Positions 44,577 through 53,757 are shown, counted from the first letter of the stretch. The stretch: 64,000 bases of DNA from Sinobacterium norvegicum (GCF_923077115.1 NZ_CAKLPX010000004.1:1-64000); one strand, 5' to 3'. Program-made: numbers and translations. Notes: a model not told the origin generated them from the letters alone.

Positions 44577-45623
44577 CTATGCCGGCTCTTCGTTCGCCAA
44601 CAGGCGCTGCAAACCAGCAAACACAGTTGCTGGCTCCAATTTATTTAAACAATCCATATGCGTCAACGGGCACTCGCGCTTAAAACACGGGCGACAGCTA
44701 ATATCGGAGGCGATCACTGCCACCGCATCGGACAGTGGCGGGGTAAACTCTGGCGAGGTCGAACCATACACCGACACCAGTGGCACCGACACTGCGGCAG
44801 CAATATGCATCAACCCCGAATCATTACTCACCACCGCGTTAGACAGGGCCAGCAAATCGACAGAATCGCCCAGCGCTGTTTCACCGGCCATATTGACTAT
44901 GTTAGCCGAGGACTTGGACGCCATTAACGTCACGATTTCATCGGTTACAGCACGATCTTTGGCAGAGCCAAACAGCCAAATTTGCATGCCTTCAGCCGCC
45001 GCCATGTCGGCCAGAGCGGCGTAATGACGCGATGGCCAACGCTTGGCTGGGCCGAACTCTGCACCGGGGCAGAGCGAAAGCACAGGCTGCGCCAAATCGA
45101 GCCGGTGACGTTCAATCAGCTGCTGCTGATTATCGCCATCGGCGCGTAATTGTGGGTTGGGTATAGCAGGCAGTGGTTGACCCACAGGGAGGGCCAGTGC
45201 GACGAAGCGCTCGACCATCAACGGATAGGTCTTTTTATTGAGCAGGCGAATATCATTGAGCAGACCATAGCGGTATTCGCCACGCCAACCGACCCGTTTG
45301 GGGATTTCAGCGAAGGCCGGAATCAATGCTGACTTCAGCGAGTTTGGTAATACGTAAGCCTGGCTATAACCCTCTTCGCGCAACTGTTTACCGAGGCGAT
45401 AGCGCCTCTTAAGCTGCAGACTGCCATGGCCTACAGGCATAACAATTGTCGCCGCCACCTCCGGCATCCGCTCTAATACAGGCCGACTCCAATCCGGCGC
45501 CAGCACATGTATCTCGCAGTTCGGGTAGCGCTGGCACAACACCTTAAACAGCGATTGTGCCATCACCATATCGCCGACCCATGAAGGACCGACAATAAAG
45601 ATTTTTTCCGCTTTACTCACCAT
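44577..45623 (-). CDS. waaF: LPS heptosyltransferase II
   Basis: WaaF adds the second heptose of the inner core. The 348-aa GT9 protein starts with IFIVGPSWVGDMVMAQSLF and has LSLCPGAEFGPAKRWPSRHY, and NAVVSNDSGLMHIAAAVSVP, all typical of WaaF. CRPCFKRECPLTHMDCL is the family's Cys-rich C-terminal segment. It is the first gene of the core run waaF-waaC-kinase-waaG-waaP. Its 5' end lies in one unit of an imperfect 67-bp tandem duplication shared with the end of ilvE. Confidence 0.96.
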   Translation of the reverse strand: MVSKAEKIFIVGPSWVGDMVMAQSLFKVLCQRYPNCEIHVLAPDWSRPVLERMPEVAATIVMPVGHGSLQLKRRYRLGKQLREEGYSQAYVLPNSLKSALIPAFAEIPKRVGWRGEYRYGLLNDIRLLNKKTYPLMVERFVALALPVGQPLPAIPNPQLRADGDNQQQLIERHRLDLAQPVLSLCPGAEFGPAKRWPSRHYAALADMAAAEGMQIWLFGSAKDRAVTDEIVTLMASKSSANIVNMAGETALGDSVDLLALSNAVVSNDSGLMHIAAAVSVPLVSVYGSTSPEFTPPLSDAVAVIASDISCRPCFKRECPLTHMDCLNKLEPATVFAGLQRLLANEEPA

Positions 45624-45735
45624 GTCTACTCAAGCTATTTGGCCACAAGGGCCAGCCAATCGTAACGGTTTTTTCCACCTTGCTCATCGTTGTCACGCGA
45701 ATTATTTGGCCACCGGAGCCAGCCAATCATAATGT
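45602..45735. repeat. imperfect 67-bp tandem duplication at the ilvE/waaF junction
   Basis: Bases 45602-45668 align without gaps to 45669-45735 at 48 of 67 positions by my count. One unit spans the first codons of waaF; the other spans the end of ilvE. In the middle remain a decayed second waaF-like start (ATG at 45687 reading left, encoding MSKVEK) and a decayed copy of the ilvE tail. Confidence 0.6.
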
Positions 45736-46631
45736 GTTTCAAGCTTGCCCTGTACCGAGTCGAAGTAGGCGGTTTGCAGCTCTTCGGTAATCGGCCCGCG
45801 ACGGCCGCTGCCAATGACTCGGCCATCGAGCTCACGGATTGGCAACACTTCTGCGGCAGTGCCGGTGAAGAAGGCCTCATCAGCCACATAGACCTCATCG
45901 CGGGTAATACGCTTCTCGCGAATCTCATAACCTCGTTCCTGGGCCAACTGAAAGATGGTTGCACGGGTAATACCATCTAAGCACGACGTAAGCTCAGGGG
46001 TATAAATAATACCGTTGTAAACCATGAAGAAGTTTTCGCCGCTGCCCTCGGCAACATAGCCTTCGTTATCCAGCAATAATGCCTCGTCACATCCACTCTG
46101 CAAGGCTTCACGCAGTGCCAGAATCGAGTTGATGTAGTTACCGTTCGCCTTTGCCTTACACATGGTGATATTGACATGATGGCGGGTATAACTAGAGGTG
46201 CGAATTTTAATACCGATCTCTTTCGCCTCAGGGTCCATATAAGATGGCCAATCCCAGCTGGCAACCATCACATGGGTGTTGAGGTTGTCAGCACGAAGCC
46301 CCATACCCTCAGAACCCAAGAAACACATTGGGCGCAAATAGGCCTCATCGAGATTATTCTCACGAACAACCGATTTTTGCGCCTCATTTAACACATCTTT
46401 ACTGAACGGCATATCCATGCCGAGGATGTGAGCCGAGCGGAAAAGACGGTCAGTATGCTCCTGCAGGCGAAAAATGCTGGTGCCGTGATTGGCCGTCTTG
46501 TAGGCGCGCACACCCTCAAAAACACCTAAACCATAGTGAAACGTGTGGGTTAACACGTGCACTTTTGCTTCGCGCCAAGGCACCATTTCACCATCTAACC
46601 AGATCACACCGTCTCTATCGGCCATCGACAT
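45702..46631 (-). CDS. ilvE: branched-chain amino acid aminotransferase
   Basis: This fold-type IV PLP enzyme makes leucine, isoleucine and valine from their keto acids. The 309-aa protein has HTFHYGLGVFEGVRAY at the start, the PLP lysine in CKAKANGNYINSILA, the signature EGSGENFFMVYNGIIYTPEL and LDGITRATI. It lies 78 bases upstream of waaF on the same strand. The glnE-ilvE-waaF order is the same as in Pseudomonas. The end of the gene lies in the 67-bp tandem duplication. ilvD is encoded separately at 55 kb. Confidence 0.96.
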   Translation of the reverse strand: MSMADRDGVIWLDGEMVPWREAKVHVLTHTFHYGLGVFEGVRAYKTANHGTSIFRLQEHTDRLFRSAHILGMDMPFSKDVLNEAQKSVVRENNLDEAYLRPMCFLGSEGMGLRADNLNTHVMVASWDWPSYMDPEAKEIGIKIRTSSYTRHHVNITMCKAKANGNYINSILALREALQSGCDEALLLDNEGYVAEGSGENFFMVYNGIIYTPELTSCLDGITRATIFQLAQERGYEIREKRITRDEVYVADEAFFTGTAAEVLPIRELDGRVIGSGRRGPITEELQTAYFDSVQGKLETHYDWLAPVAK

Positions 46632-46759
46632 AACTCATACTCCCAACCTGTTGTCGCGCAAGTGCCTTTAGCAAATTGCTGCGATATACTCTAAATTCTT
46701 TGTTTAATGTTGCTAACGTCGTCGTACTACAACGAAAACCTCTTCGGCTTTTTGTCGTA

Positions 46760-49678
46760 TTAAGATAAATACTGCTGCCACATATCGGTGACAAGCTTTC
46801 TCTCTTCAACATATTGGTCGGTGCTCACTGTATTCTCTCGCTGTTGTACAGCAAGGCGGTGAGAGCTCGCTCTATAGGCTTTATAAGCCTCGGCGATTGC
46901 CTCTGTCTTGTCGCCAAATAATAGCTGCGACTGAGACAACGTCTCCAAAATTCGGATGTTATCCGACCACTCAGCCAACTCATTATGCCGATGTGCCAAT
47001 GCTAAAACCGCAAATTGAACCATAAATTCGATGTCAACGATACCACCAGAGCCATGCTTGAGATGAAAAACCTCTGTCGAGTGATCTTTTGCCCCCTTCG
47101 GCAACAGGTGCTCACTCATTTTATGACGCATTGCGGTAACTTCCGAGCGCAGCTTCGCTGGGTCGCGACTCTGACATAGCAACTCTCGACGCAACGACTC
47201 AAACCGAGCCATTAATTGTTGATCACCGGCCACAGCCCTGGAACGCACCAATGCCTGATGCTCCCAGGTCCAGGCATCGTTCTTCTCGTAGCGCTCGAAG
47301 GCGGCCAGCGAACTCACCAATAGACCAGAATTGCCCGAGGGCCGAAGGCGCATATCGACTTCGTATAATTCACCCTGGGTCGTCGTGGTCGTGAGGAAGT
47401 GAATAATTTTTTGCCCGAGGCGGGTAAAAAACACCTGACCAGAGATCGGCTTATCGCCATCCGTATCCGCCATAATGTCGCCGTCATGCAAAAACACCAG
47501 ATCCAAGTCTGAGGCGTGCCCCATCTCGAGGCCGCCAAGTTTGCCGTAGCCGACAATAATAAAGCCAGGGTCACACGCACCGCCGCCTTGACGCTGCGGC
47601 CGACCATGCTTCAGCGTCATTGCCGCCCAAGCTAAATCAATCACCTGCTGCAGAATGACCTCGGCAATAAAGGTCAGGTAATCGCTGACCTTCATCAGCG
47701 GTAACCTGCCGGTCACCTCCGACGCCATCACATGCAATACATGTGCTGAGCGGAAATAACGCAACACATCCATTTGCCCTTCCAAGTCATCCTCTGGTAG
47801 ACGCAATAGCTGTGTACGTAACTCATCGGCCAGAGTTTGCTTGTCGGGGACAGTGTAGAGACTCTCAACATTGAGTAGCTCATCGAGCAGCGCCGGCCTA
47901 TCCGCCAACTGTTTAGCTATCCAGCGGCTGGCGGCACAGAGAATGACCAGCTGCTCCAGTGCCTGAGGATTTTCCATCAGCAAGACCATATAGGCACTGC
48001 GACGGAGTACCGCCTCGACAAAAGGAATCATTCTTAACAGCAAGGCCGAGGCATTTTCTTGCTCTGACACCGCCGCCAGCAAACGAGGCATAAACGCATC
48101 CAAACGTTTACGACCGGCCTCCTGCATCATCTGCACACGCTTACTATCCCGCAGCAGGCACAACTGCCGCCAGGCGTCATCCACCTCGTCGAACCCGTGT
48201 CGATGTAACCACTCAACGGCCTGTTGTTGCTCGGCTATACCCAGCCAAATATCACCCCACTCCTTGCCGACCTCGTCATTTTGCTGATCCTCGTCGGGGT
48301 CGGCGATTAAGTATTTGAAATGCATGGCGACAGCGCTGCGGTGTATATCCAAGGCCTCGCTATAACTTTGCCAATCACTGAAACCCATGACAACGGCATG
48401 GCGCAGACGGTGAATCTCCTCCATCGGCAAGGCCTGGGTTTGCTTATCTTGGTAGCCCTGAATGACGTGCTCGCTGTTACGCAAAAACCGATAGGCGGCG
48501 TCGAGTTCATCAACCGCCTCTGCCGGTAAATATTCATATTCTTTCAGAAGCTTAAGGTTTCTAAGCAGCCGCCTATCCTGCAATTCCACATCACGGCCAC
48601 CACGAATCAGTTGAAACACCTGAGCGATGAATTCAATCTCACGAATACCGCCACTGCCGAGTTTGACGTCGTTATTCAAGCCGCGACGGGCAACCTCACG
48701 GGTAATCATTTGCTTCATCGAGCGCAGCGCATCAATAACGCTGTAATCGACATATTTACGATAGACAAAGGGGCGCAGCATCCCCATTAACTGCTCACCA
48801 TTGAGCATGTCTCCGGCGACAATCCTCGCCTTGATCATTGCATAGCGCTCCCATTCGCGCCCGTGATCTCGGTAGTAAGCCTCAAATGCATCAAAGTTTA
48901 ATGCCAGGGCACCGCTTTGCCCCCAGGGCCGCAACCGCATATCGACACGAAAGACAAAACCGTCAGCGGTATGCTGATCCAAGGCCTTGATGAGTTGCTG
49001 GCCGAGTTTAAGAAAAAAGGTCTGATTATCGATTTCTTTCTTGCCGCCACGGGTCTGACCACGCTCGGGAAAGGCAAATATCAGATCGATGTCCGAGGAC
49101 AGGTTTAACTCCCCTGCACCCAGTTTGCCCATGCCAACCACCACCATCCGCTGGGGCATGCCTGCCTCATTGACCGGTGTCCCCATATCCGCGCACTGGC
49201 GCTGATAAAGCCACTGCAATGACAAGTCGATGCAACAGTCAGCCAACGCAGAGAGTTCCGCCGTCGTGTCCTGCATCGACGCCAGGCGGTTAAAGTCGCG
49301 AAATATAATCCGGCACATTTGGCGGTTGCGAAATTGTCTGATAGCACGACAGAGCTGATCGAAGTCCTCCACCTCGGCAAGAAACTTAGCCAAGCTGCCC
49401 CGCAGTTCAACAGCGTTGACCTTACGATGGAGCAGGTCGCGCTGTAATAGCGTCATTAACATAGCGGGATTTCGCCGACACTGATCAATAAAGAACTCGC
49501 TGCCCACCATTGCCATCGCCAACTGCTTACCCAACTCACCCTGTTCGACGGCCCGCAATTGTATCGCCGCGTCCAAGGCCAAACCTTGCTCCTCAGCCGC
49601 CAGCCTGATCGACGTCCAGTGGGACGCCAATTGTTCGGCTAACTCAACCGGCAAAAAATCTAGACTTAATTGGTCCAT
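46760..49678 (-). CDS. glnE: bifunctional glutamine synthetase adenylyltransferase/deadenylase
   Basis: GlnE adds AMP to or removes it from glutamine synthetase in response to PII and glutamine. The 972-aa protein has two nucleotidyltransferase halves. The N-terminal, deadenylating, one has GMGKLGAGELNLSSDIDLIF, and the C-terminal, adenylylating, one has GYGKLGGLEMGHASDLDLVF, each with the metal-binding DxD. The linking PII-responsive region is present, and the length is normal. It is preceded by the GspE-family gene and followed by ilvE, 128 bases away. Confidence 0.97.
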   Translation of the reverse strand: MDQLSLDFLPVELAEQLASHWTSIRLAAEEQGLALDAAIQLRAVEQGELGKQLAMAMVGSEFFIDQCRRNPAMLMTLLQRDLLHRKVNAVELRGSLAKFLAEVEDFDQLCRAIRQFRNRQMCRIIFRDFNRLASMQDTTAELSALADCCIDLSLQWLYQRQCADMGTPVNEAGMPQRMVVVGMGKLGAGELNLSSDIDLIFAFPERGQTRGGKKEIDNQTFFLKLGQQLIKALDQHTADGFVFRVDMRLRPWGQSGALALNFDAFEAYYRDHGREWERYAMIKARIVAGDMLNGEQLMGMLRPFVYRKYVDYSVIDALRSMKQMITREVARRGLNNDVKLGSGGIREIEFIAQVFQLIRGGRDVELQDRRLLRNLKLLKEYEYLPAEAVDELDAAYRFLRNSEHVIQGYQDKQTQALPMEEIHRLRHAVVMGFSDWQSYSEALDIHRSAVAMHFKYLIADPDEDQQNDEVGKEWGDIWLGIAEQQQAVEWLHRHGFDEVDDAWRQLCLLRDSKRVQMMQEAGRKRLDAFMPRLLAAVSEQENASALLLRMIPFVEAVLRRSAYMVLLMENPQALEQLVILCAASRWIAKQLADRPALLDELLNVESLYTVPDKQTLADELRTQLLRLPEDDLEGQMDVLRYFRSAHVLHVMASEVTGRLPLMKVSDYLTFIAEVILQQVIDLAWAAMTLKHGRPQRQGGGACDPGFIIVGYGKLGGLEMGHASDLDLVFLHDGDIMADTDGDKPISGQVFFTRLGQKIIHFLTTTTTQGELYEVDMRLRPSGNSGLLVSSLAAFERYEKNDAWTWEHQALVRSRAVAGDQQLMARFESLRRELLCQSRDPAKLRSEVTAMRHKMSEHLLPKGAKDHSTEVFHLKHGSGGIVDIEFMVQFAVLALAHRHNELAEWSDNIRILETLSQSQLLFGDKTEAIAEAYKAYRASSHRLAVQQRENTVSTDQYVEERKLVTDMWQQYLS

Positions 49679-49740
49679 ATCACTGTTTCCTGGGGCTACT
49701 ATTTATCACTGTGGTTGCAAGACGCTGGCGGGCAGCGGTG

Positions 49741-51525
49741 TTATTGCGCTCGCGCAGGCACGACACGCAGCACTTCTTCAACGGTGGTTAAACCCGCCGC
49801 GACCTTTTGCGCACCGCTGAGCCGTAAGGTTCGCATGCCCTCTCTCATTGCCTGCTCACTCAGCTTTTTTAAATCAGTATCATTGGTTATATGCTGTTTT
49901 ACATCGTCTGACAGGACGAGGATTTCATAGATACCCTGACGACCGCGGAAGCCGGTATAGCGGCATTCATCACAGCCCTTGGCCTGGAACACTTGCTGTG
50001 GCGCCGTCACCCGCCAGGGTGCGGTTAGCTCTGACCAGACACCGGTATCCATTGACACCGGCTCCTTACAATCGGGGCACAGTGTCCGCACCAAGCGCTG
50101 CGCCATCACGCCGCTGAGAGTAGCCCGCAACAGATAGGCAGGCACACCGATTTCGAGCAGCCGAGTAATGGCGCTTGGCGCATCATTGGTATGTAGTGTC
50201 GACAGCATCAGGTGGCCGGTCAAGGCTGCCTGTGTCGCCATGTCGGCGGTCTCTGCATCGCGGATCTCTCCGACCATAATCACATCCGGGTCCTGGCGTA
50301 ACAACGCTTTTACCCCGGTGGCAAAATCTAGATCGATATTAGGCTGCACCTGCATTTGATTAAACATCGGTTCGATCATTTCGATCGGGTCTTCGATAGT
50401 GCACAGATTGACCTCATCGGTCGCCAACTGACGCAGGCTGCTATACAGCGTGGTCGTCTTACCCGAGCCGGTAGGCCCCGTCACCAAAATGACTCCGTGC
50501 GGGCTCTTGAGCAAACCCTGCCAACGGCGCAGATCTTCCTTCAACAAACCAAGTTCATCGAAGCCTTGAGTAAACACCGTCGGATCGAAGATACGCATCA
50601 CCAGTTTTTCGCCAAACGCCGTAGGCAAGGTCGATAGACGAAGTTCAATTTCACTGGCGTCGGCACGGCGGGTTTTTAAACGGCCATCCTGAGGGCGACG
50701 TTTCTCGGCGACATCGAGACGCCCCAATATTTTGATCCGACTGACCACCGCCGTTGTCACCTGCGCGGGAAACTCATAAATGGTGTGTAACACCCCGTCG
50801 ATACGAAACCGAACACGGCCCATATCACGACGGGGCTCAATATGAATATCGCTGGCACGCTGAGCGAAGGCATAGCCCAGCAGCCAATCGACGATATTCA
50901 CAATATGCTCGTCGTTGGCATCCGGATCTTTCATCTGCCCAAGGTCGAGCATCGCCTCTAGATTTGACAGCCCCGTAGAACTGCCAACCCCCTCATTATT
51001 TGCGCCACTGATCGACTTTGCCAGCGTGTAAAATTCGACTTGGTATTTCTTAATCTCGACAGGGTCGACGATAACCCGGCGGATTTGCTTACGTGTAATG
51101 TGGCGTAGATCTTCCTCCCAAATATCAACCATCGGCTGCGCCGAGGCGATCACCACCTCATCGCTGTCAACCGCCAACGCCAAAATTTGATGACGGCGGG
51201 CAAAGGCATAACTCATTACCCCACTGACCGCTGCAACATCGATTTTCAGCGGATCAATACGCATATAGGGTTGAGATACGCGGTCGGCCAGCCATTTTAA
51301 TAAGCTCTCAGTATCGAGTTTCTTATTCTTTTTTAGTTGATCATCAAGCTGTTGCGATGCGATAAAGTTAATAGGGTGCAGCGCCGCTTGTTCTGGCGTA
51401 CGAGAAACACTGACAATACGATCATGATCTTTTTGACTTAATCGATCGTCGGCTAACAAATCATCCAGCAGCGTGCGAAGTTCAATAAGCTGGCCGCTAG
51501 ACCTGTTTTGTAATGTTTCTGTCAT
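49741..51525 (-). CDS. orphan GspE/PulE-family secretion ATPase
   Basis: This is a type II secretion/type IV pilus assembly ATPase homologue of about 594 aa. An N-terminal GspE-like domain (about 60-170) precedes the ATPase core with VTGPTGSGKTTTLYSSL (Walker A), TIEDPIEMIEPMFNQMQV (Asp box), DVIMVGEIRDAETADMA (Walker B) and STLHTNDAPSAITRL (His box). The zinc motif CPDC...CDEC is also present. All catalytic motifs are intact, yet no pilin, secretin or platform gene is nearby. An ATG at 51525 is preferred over a TTG at 51540. A Pho-box-like site reading toward it lies upstream at 51633-51650. Confidence 0.9.
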   Translation of the reverse strand: MTETLQNRSSGQLIELRTLLDDLLADDRLSQKDHDRIVSVSRTPEQAALHPINFIASQQLDDQLKKNKKLDTESLLKWLADRVSQPYMRIDPLKIDVAAVSGVMSYAFARRHQILALAVDSDEVVIASAQPMVDIWEEDLRHITRKQIRRVIVDPVEIKKYQVEFYTLAKSISGANNEGVGSSTGLSNLEAMLDLGQMKDPDANDEHIVNIVDWLLGYAFAQRASDIHIEPRRDMGRVRFRIDGVLHTIYEFPAQVTTAVVSRIKILGRLDVAEKRRPQDGRLKTRRADASEIELRLSTLPTAFGEKLVMRIFDPTVFTQGFDELGLLKEDLRRWQGLLKSPHGVILVTGPTGSGKTTTLYSSLRQLATDEVNLCTIEDPIEMIEPMFNQMQVQPNIDLDFATGVKALLRQDPDVIMVGEIRDAETADMATQAALTGHLMLSTLHTNDAPSAITRLLEIGVPAYLLRATLSGVMAQRLVRTLCPDCKEPVSMDTGVWSELTAPWRVTAPQQVFQAKGCDECRYTGFRGRQGIYEILVLSDDVKQHITNDTDLKKLSEQAMREGMRTLRLSGAQKVAAGLTTVEEVLRVVPARAQ

Positions 51526-51632
51526 ATAAATTTCACTCAACTAAATAACACGCTAATTTTAATATTATTAACAACTTGTATGGCTTTTACAAAGTCTTAA
51601 CACGCTTTTATTAACGCCACCCTCGACGCTTT

Positions 51633-51650
51633 ATGACAGTTCGATGACAA
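51633..51650 (-). promoter_or_regulatory. candidate Pho box reading toward the GspE-family gene
   Basis: On the minus strand the site reads TTGTCATCGAACTGTCAT, two 7-base repeats (TTGTCAT, CTGTCAT) separated by four bases as in PhoB sites (CTGTCAT-N4-CTGTCAT). It is back to back with the plus-strand Pho box, one base apart. Confidence 0.5.
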
Positions 51651-51651
51651 A

Positions 51652-51669
51652 CTGTCATAAAGCTGTAAC
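51652..51669 (+). promoter_or_regulatory. Pho box upstream of the phoU-like/pit pair
   Basis: CTGTCATAAAGCTGTAAC closely matches the PhoB consensus CTGTCATAAATCTGTCAC. A possible -10 (GACAAT at 51680-51685) follows at the expected distance, which also argues for the translation start at 51744. Confidence 0.7.
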
Positions 51670-51743
51670 ATTAATAAATGACAATGCTCGAATTAATATC
51701 TAGCATCGTGTGTTTTTGCTTCACAACTACCGGAGCCCTTAAA

Positions 51744-52421
51744 ATGGTTAGCATCCCGTTTGGTAACATGTTCGGCCAATCGCCAATTAAGCCGATTCAG
51801 CGCCATATGATTAAAGCACAGGCTTGTGCTGCTCAACTACATGATTTCTTTGCCGCCGTATTAATCAGCGACTGGGAACAGGCCGAAAGCCAACAGCGTC
51901 AAATCGGTATTTTAGAGAACGAAGCCGATGACATGAAGCGCTCAATTCGCCTTCATCTACCGAAAAACCTCTTTTTACCGGTTCCACGTTCAGATTTGCT
52001 TGAACTGGTTACCATGCAGGACAAAATTGCCAATAAAGCCAAAGATGTTGCCGGCCTGATGCTGGGCCGTCAGATGGAAATTCCTCAGGCGATGAAGGCC
52101 TCGATGGAAAGCTACGTCAATAAGGCCATCGCCACATCGGCTCAGGCTGTCGAGGCCATTAACGAACTAGATAAGTTACTCGACACCGGCTTTAGCGGCC
52201 GTGAGTTAGAGACTGTAGAAGCCCTTATCGGCGAGCTCGATCGCCTCGAAACAGACACCGACGAGCTAGAGGTGGCCATCCGCGCCACGCTGTTCAAGAT
52301 TGAAAACGATCTGCCGCCTATCGAGGTGATGTTTCTCTACAAAATTATCGAGTGGATAGGCGATTTAGCCGACTCTTCTCAGCGCGTTGGCGCCCGCCTC
52401 CAAATCTTAATCGCACGTTAA
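51744..52421 (+). CDS. TIGR00153 (UPF0111) PhoU-like accessory protein of phosphate transport
   Basis: This all-helical PhoU-like protein of 225 aa has the family's start FGNMFGQSPIKPIQRHM, and ENEADDMKRSIRLHLPKNLFLPVPRSDLLELV, which is characteristic of the group. Members are encoded next to Pit transporters and are thought to regulate them. The ATG at 51744 is preceded by GGAG; an ATG at 51678 would sit on the probable promoter. The pit gene follows after 18 bases, and a Pho box lies upstream, so PhoB control under phosphate limitation is likely. Confidence 0.9.
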   Translation: MVSIPFGNMFGQSPIKPIQRHMIKAQACAAQLHDFFAAVLISDWEQAESQQRQIGILENEADDMKRSIRLHLPKNLFLPVPRSDLLELVTMQDKIANKAKDVAGLMLGRQMEIPQAMKASMESYVNKAIATSAQAVEAINELDKLLDTGFSGRELETVEALIGELDRLETDTDELEVAIRATLFKIENDLPPIEVMFLYKIIEWIGDLADSSQRVGARLQILIAR

Positions 52422-52439
52422 TCAATAGAGTTTATCACT

Positions 52440-53714
52440 ATGGATATTATTGCTGAATACGGCACCATTCTCCTTATCATGGCCTGTGCTTTTGGCTTTT
52501 TCATGGCCTGGGGTGTCGGCGCCAACGACGTTGCCAACGCCATGGGTACCTCTGTAGGTTCCAAGGCGCTTACCGTAAAACAAGCGATTCTCATCGCCAT
52601 GATCTTCGAGTTTGCCGGTGCCTATTTGGCCGGTGGAGAGGTCACAGGAACCATACGCAAAGGCATCATAGACCCGACCATTCTTAGCGGCCAACCCGAG
52701 CTGCTGGTTTACGGCATGCTGGCAGCCCTGCTTGCTGCCGGCTGTTGGTTGTTCATCGCCTCAATGATGGGCTGGCCGGTATCGACCACCCACAGTATTG
52801 TCGGCGCCATTGTCGGCTTTGCCGCCGCGGGTATCGGTGTCGACGCGGTGAACTGGGGTAAGGTCGGCCATGTCGTTGCCAGCTGGGTGGTATCACCCAT
52901 GCTGGCCGGCGTGATCTCCTTTGCACTGTTTAAATCGGTTCAGCGTCTAATTCTTAACACCAAAAGCCCCTTCCAAAACGCACAAAAATACGTACCGGTT
53001 TACATGTTTTTTGTTGGCTTTATGATTGCCATGGTTACCATGCTCAAAGGCCTGAAACACGTCCTCAAGGATGCCGGCATTCAGTTGAGCTTTGTGCAGG
53101 ATGCTGGCATTGCCATCATCGCCGGTATCATCGTGGCAATGATCGGCAAATATTTCCTCAGTCGCATCAAGTTTATTGAGAACTCCAATAACCAAAACCG
53201 CTTCGAAAGCGTCGAAAAAGTATTCGCCGTTCTGATGATTTTCACCGCCTGTGCCATGGCCTTTGCCCACGGCTCTAATGATGTCGCCAACGCTGTCGGC
53301 CCTATTGCCGCTATTTGGGGTGTTCTAGAAACCGGTGGCGTACAAGCTAAGAGCGTTATGCCCAGCTGGATTTTGCTCCTTGGTGGTGCTGGTATTGTCG
53401 TCGGCTTGGCCACTTACGGGTTCAAGGTGATGGCTACCATCGGCAAGAAAATCACCGAATTGACGCCCAGTCGCGGCTTTGCCGCGGAACTCGCCGCCGC
53501 GACGACCGTGGTCTTGGCTTCCGCCACCGGCCTGCCTATCTCCACCACCCACACGCTGGTAGGTGCGGTACTCGGCGTGGGCCTAGCCCGTGGTATTGGC
53601 GCCCTTAACCTGCGGGTTATTTCATCGATTTTTATGTCGTGGATTATTACTCTACCGGCCGGCGCTGGCCTGGCAATTGTCTTCTTCTTCATGTTTAAAG
53701 GCATGTTTGGCTAG
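52440..53714 (+). CDS. pit: Pit family inorganic phosphate transporter
   Basis: This low-affinity phosphate:cation symporter of the PiT family has 424 aa and about 10-11 membrane segments. The duplicated signature is present in both halves: GVGANDVANAMGTSVGSKAL near residue 26 and HGSNDVANAVGPIAAIWGV near residue 280, and each half has a PVSTTHS- or PISTTHT-type motif. It follows the PhoU-like gene by 18 bases and shares its Pho box. E. coli PitA is not clearly Pho-induced, so the Pho box is a difference worth noting. A terminator follows. Confidence 0.94.
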   Translation: MDIIAEYGTILLIMACAFGFFMAWGVGANDVANAMGTSVGSKALTVKQAILIAMIFEFAGAYLAGGEVTGTIRKGIIDPTILSGQPELLVYGMLAALLAAGCWLFIASMMGWPVSTTHSIVGAIVGFAAAGIGVDAVNWGKVGHVVASWVVSPMLAGVISFALFKSVQRLILNTKSPFQNAQKYVPVYMFFVGFMIAMVTMLKGLKHVLKDAGIQLSFVQDAGIAIIAGIIVAMIGKYFLSRIKFIENSNNQNRFESVEKVFAVLMIFTACAMAFAHGSNDVANAVGPIAAIWGVLETGGVQAKSVMPSWILLLGGAGIVVGLATYGFKVMATIGKKITELTPSRGFAAELAAATTVVLASATGLPISTTHTLVGAVLGVGLARGIGALNLRVISSIFMSWIITLPAGAGLAIVFFFMFKGMFG

Positions 53715-53731
53715 CAGGACATTGCGTCGAT

Positions 53732-53757
53732 AAAAGCGGCCTCGGCCGCTTTTTTTA
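53732..53757 (+). terminator. intrinsic terminator after pit
   Basis: A GC-rich stem aaaagcggcc / ggccgctttt with a tiny loop and a T-run lies 17 bases after the pit stop. Confidence 0.85.

Noticed and set aside
44323-45024. Long plus-strand open frame of 233 codons across waaC/waaF
   Set aside because: It is antisense to two certain heptosyltransferase genes and shows no family motif; its composition is what the opposite strand of those genes produces.
45635-45687. Hybrid peptide joining a waaF-like start and an ilvE-like end
   Set aside because: The ATG at 45687 is not in frame with the decayed ilvE tail; the frame instead runs 24 codons to a stop inside waaF, so no true fusion exists.
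52947-53704. Overlapping minus-strand open frames inside pit
   Set aside because: They are antisense to a clear Pit transporter and are low-complexity translations of its strands.
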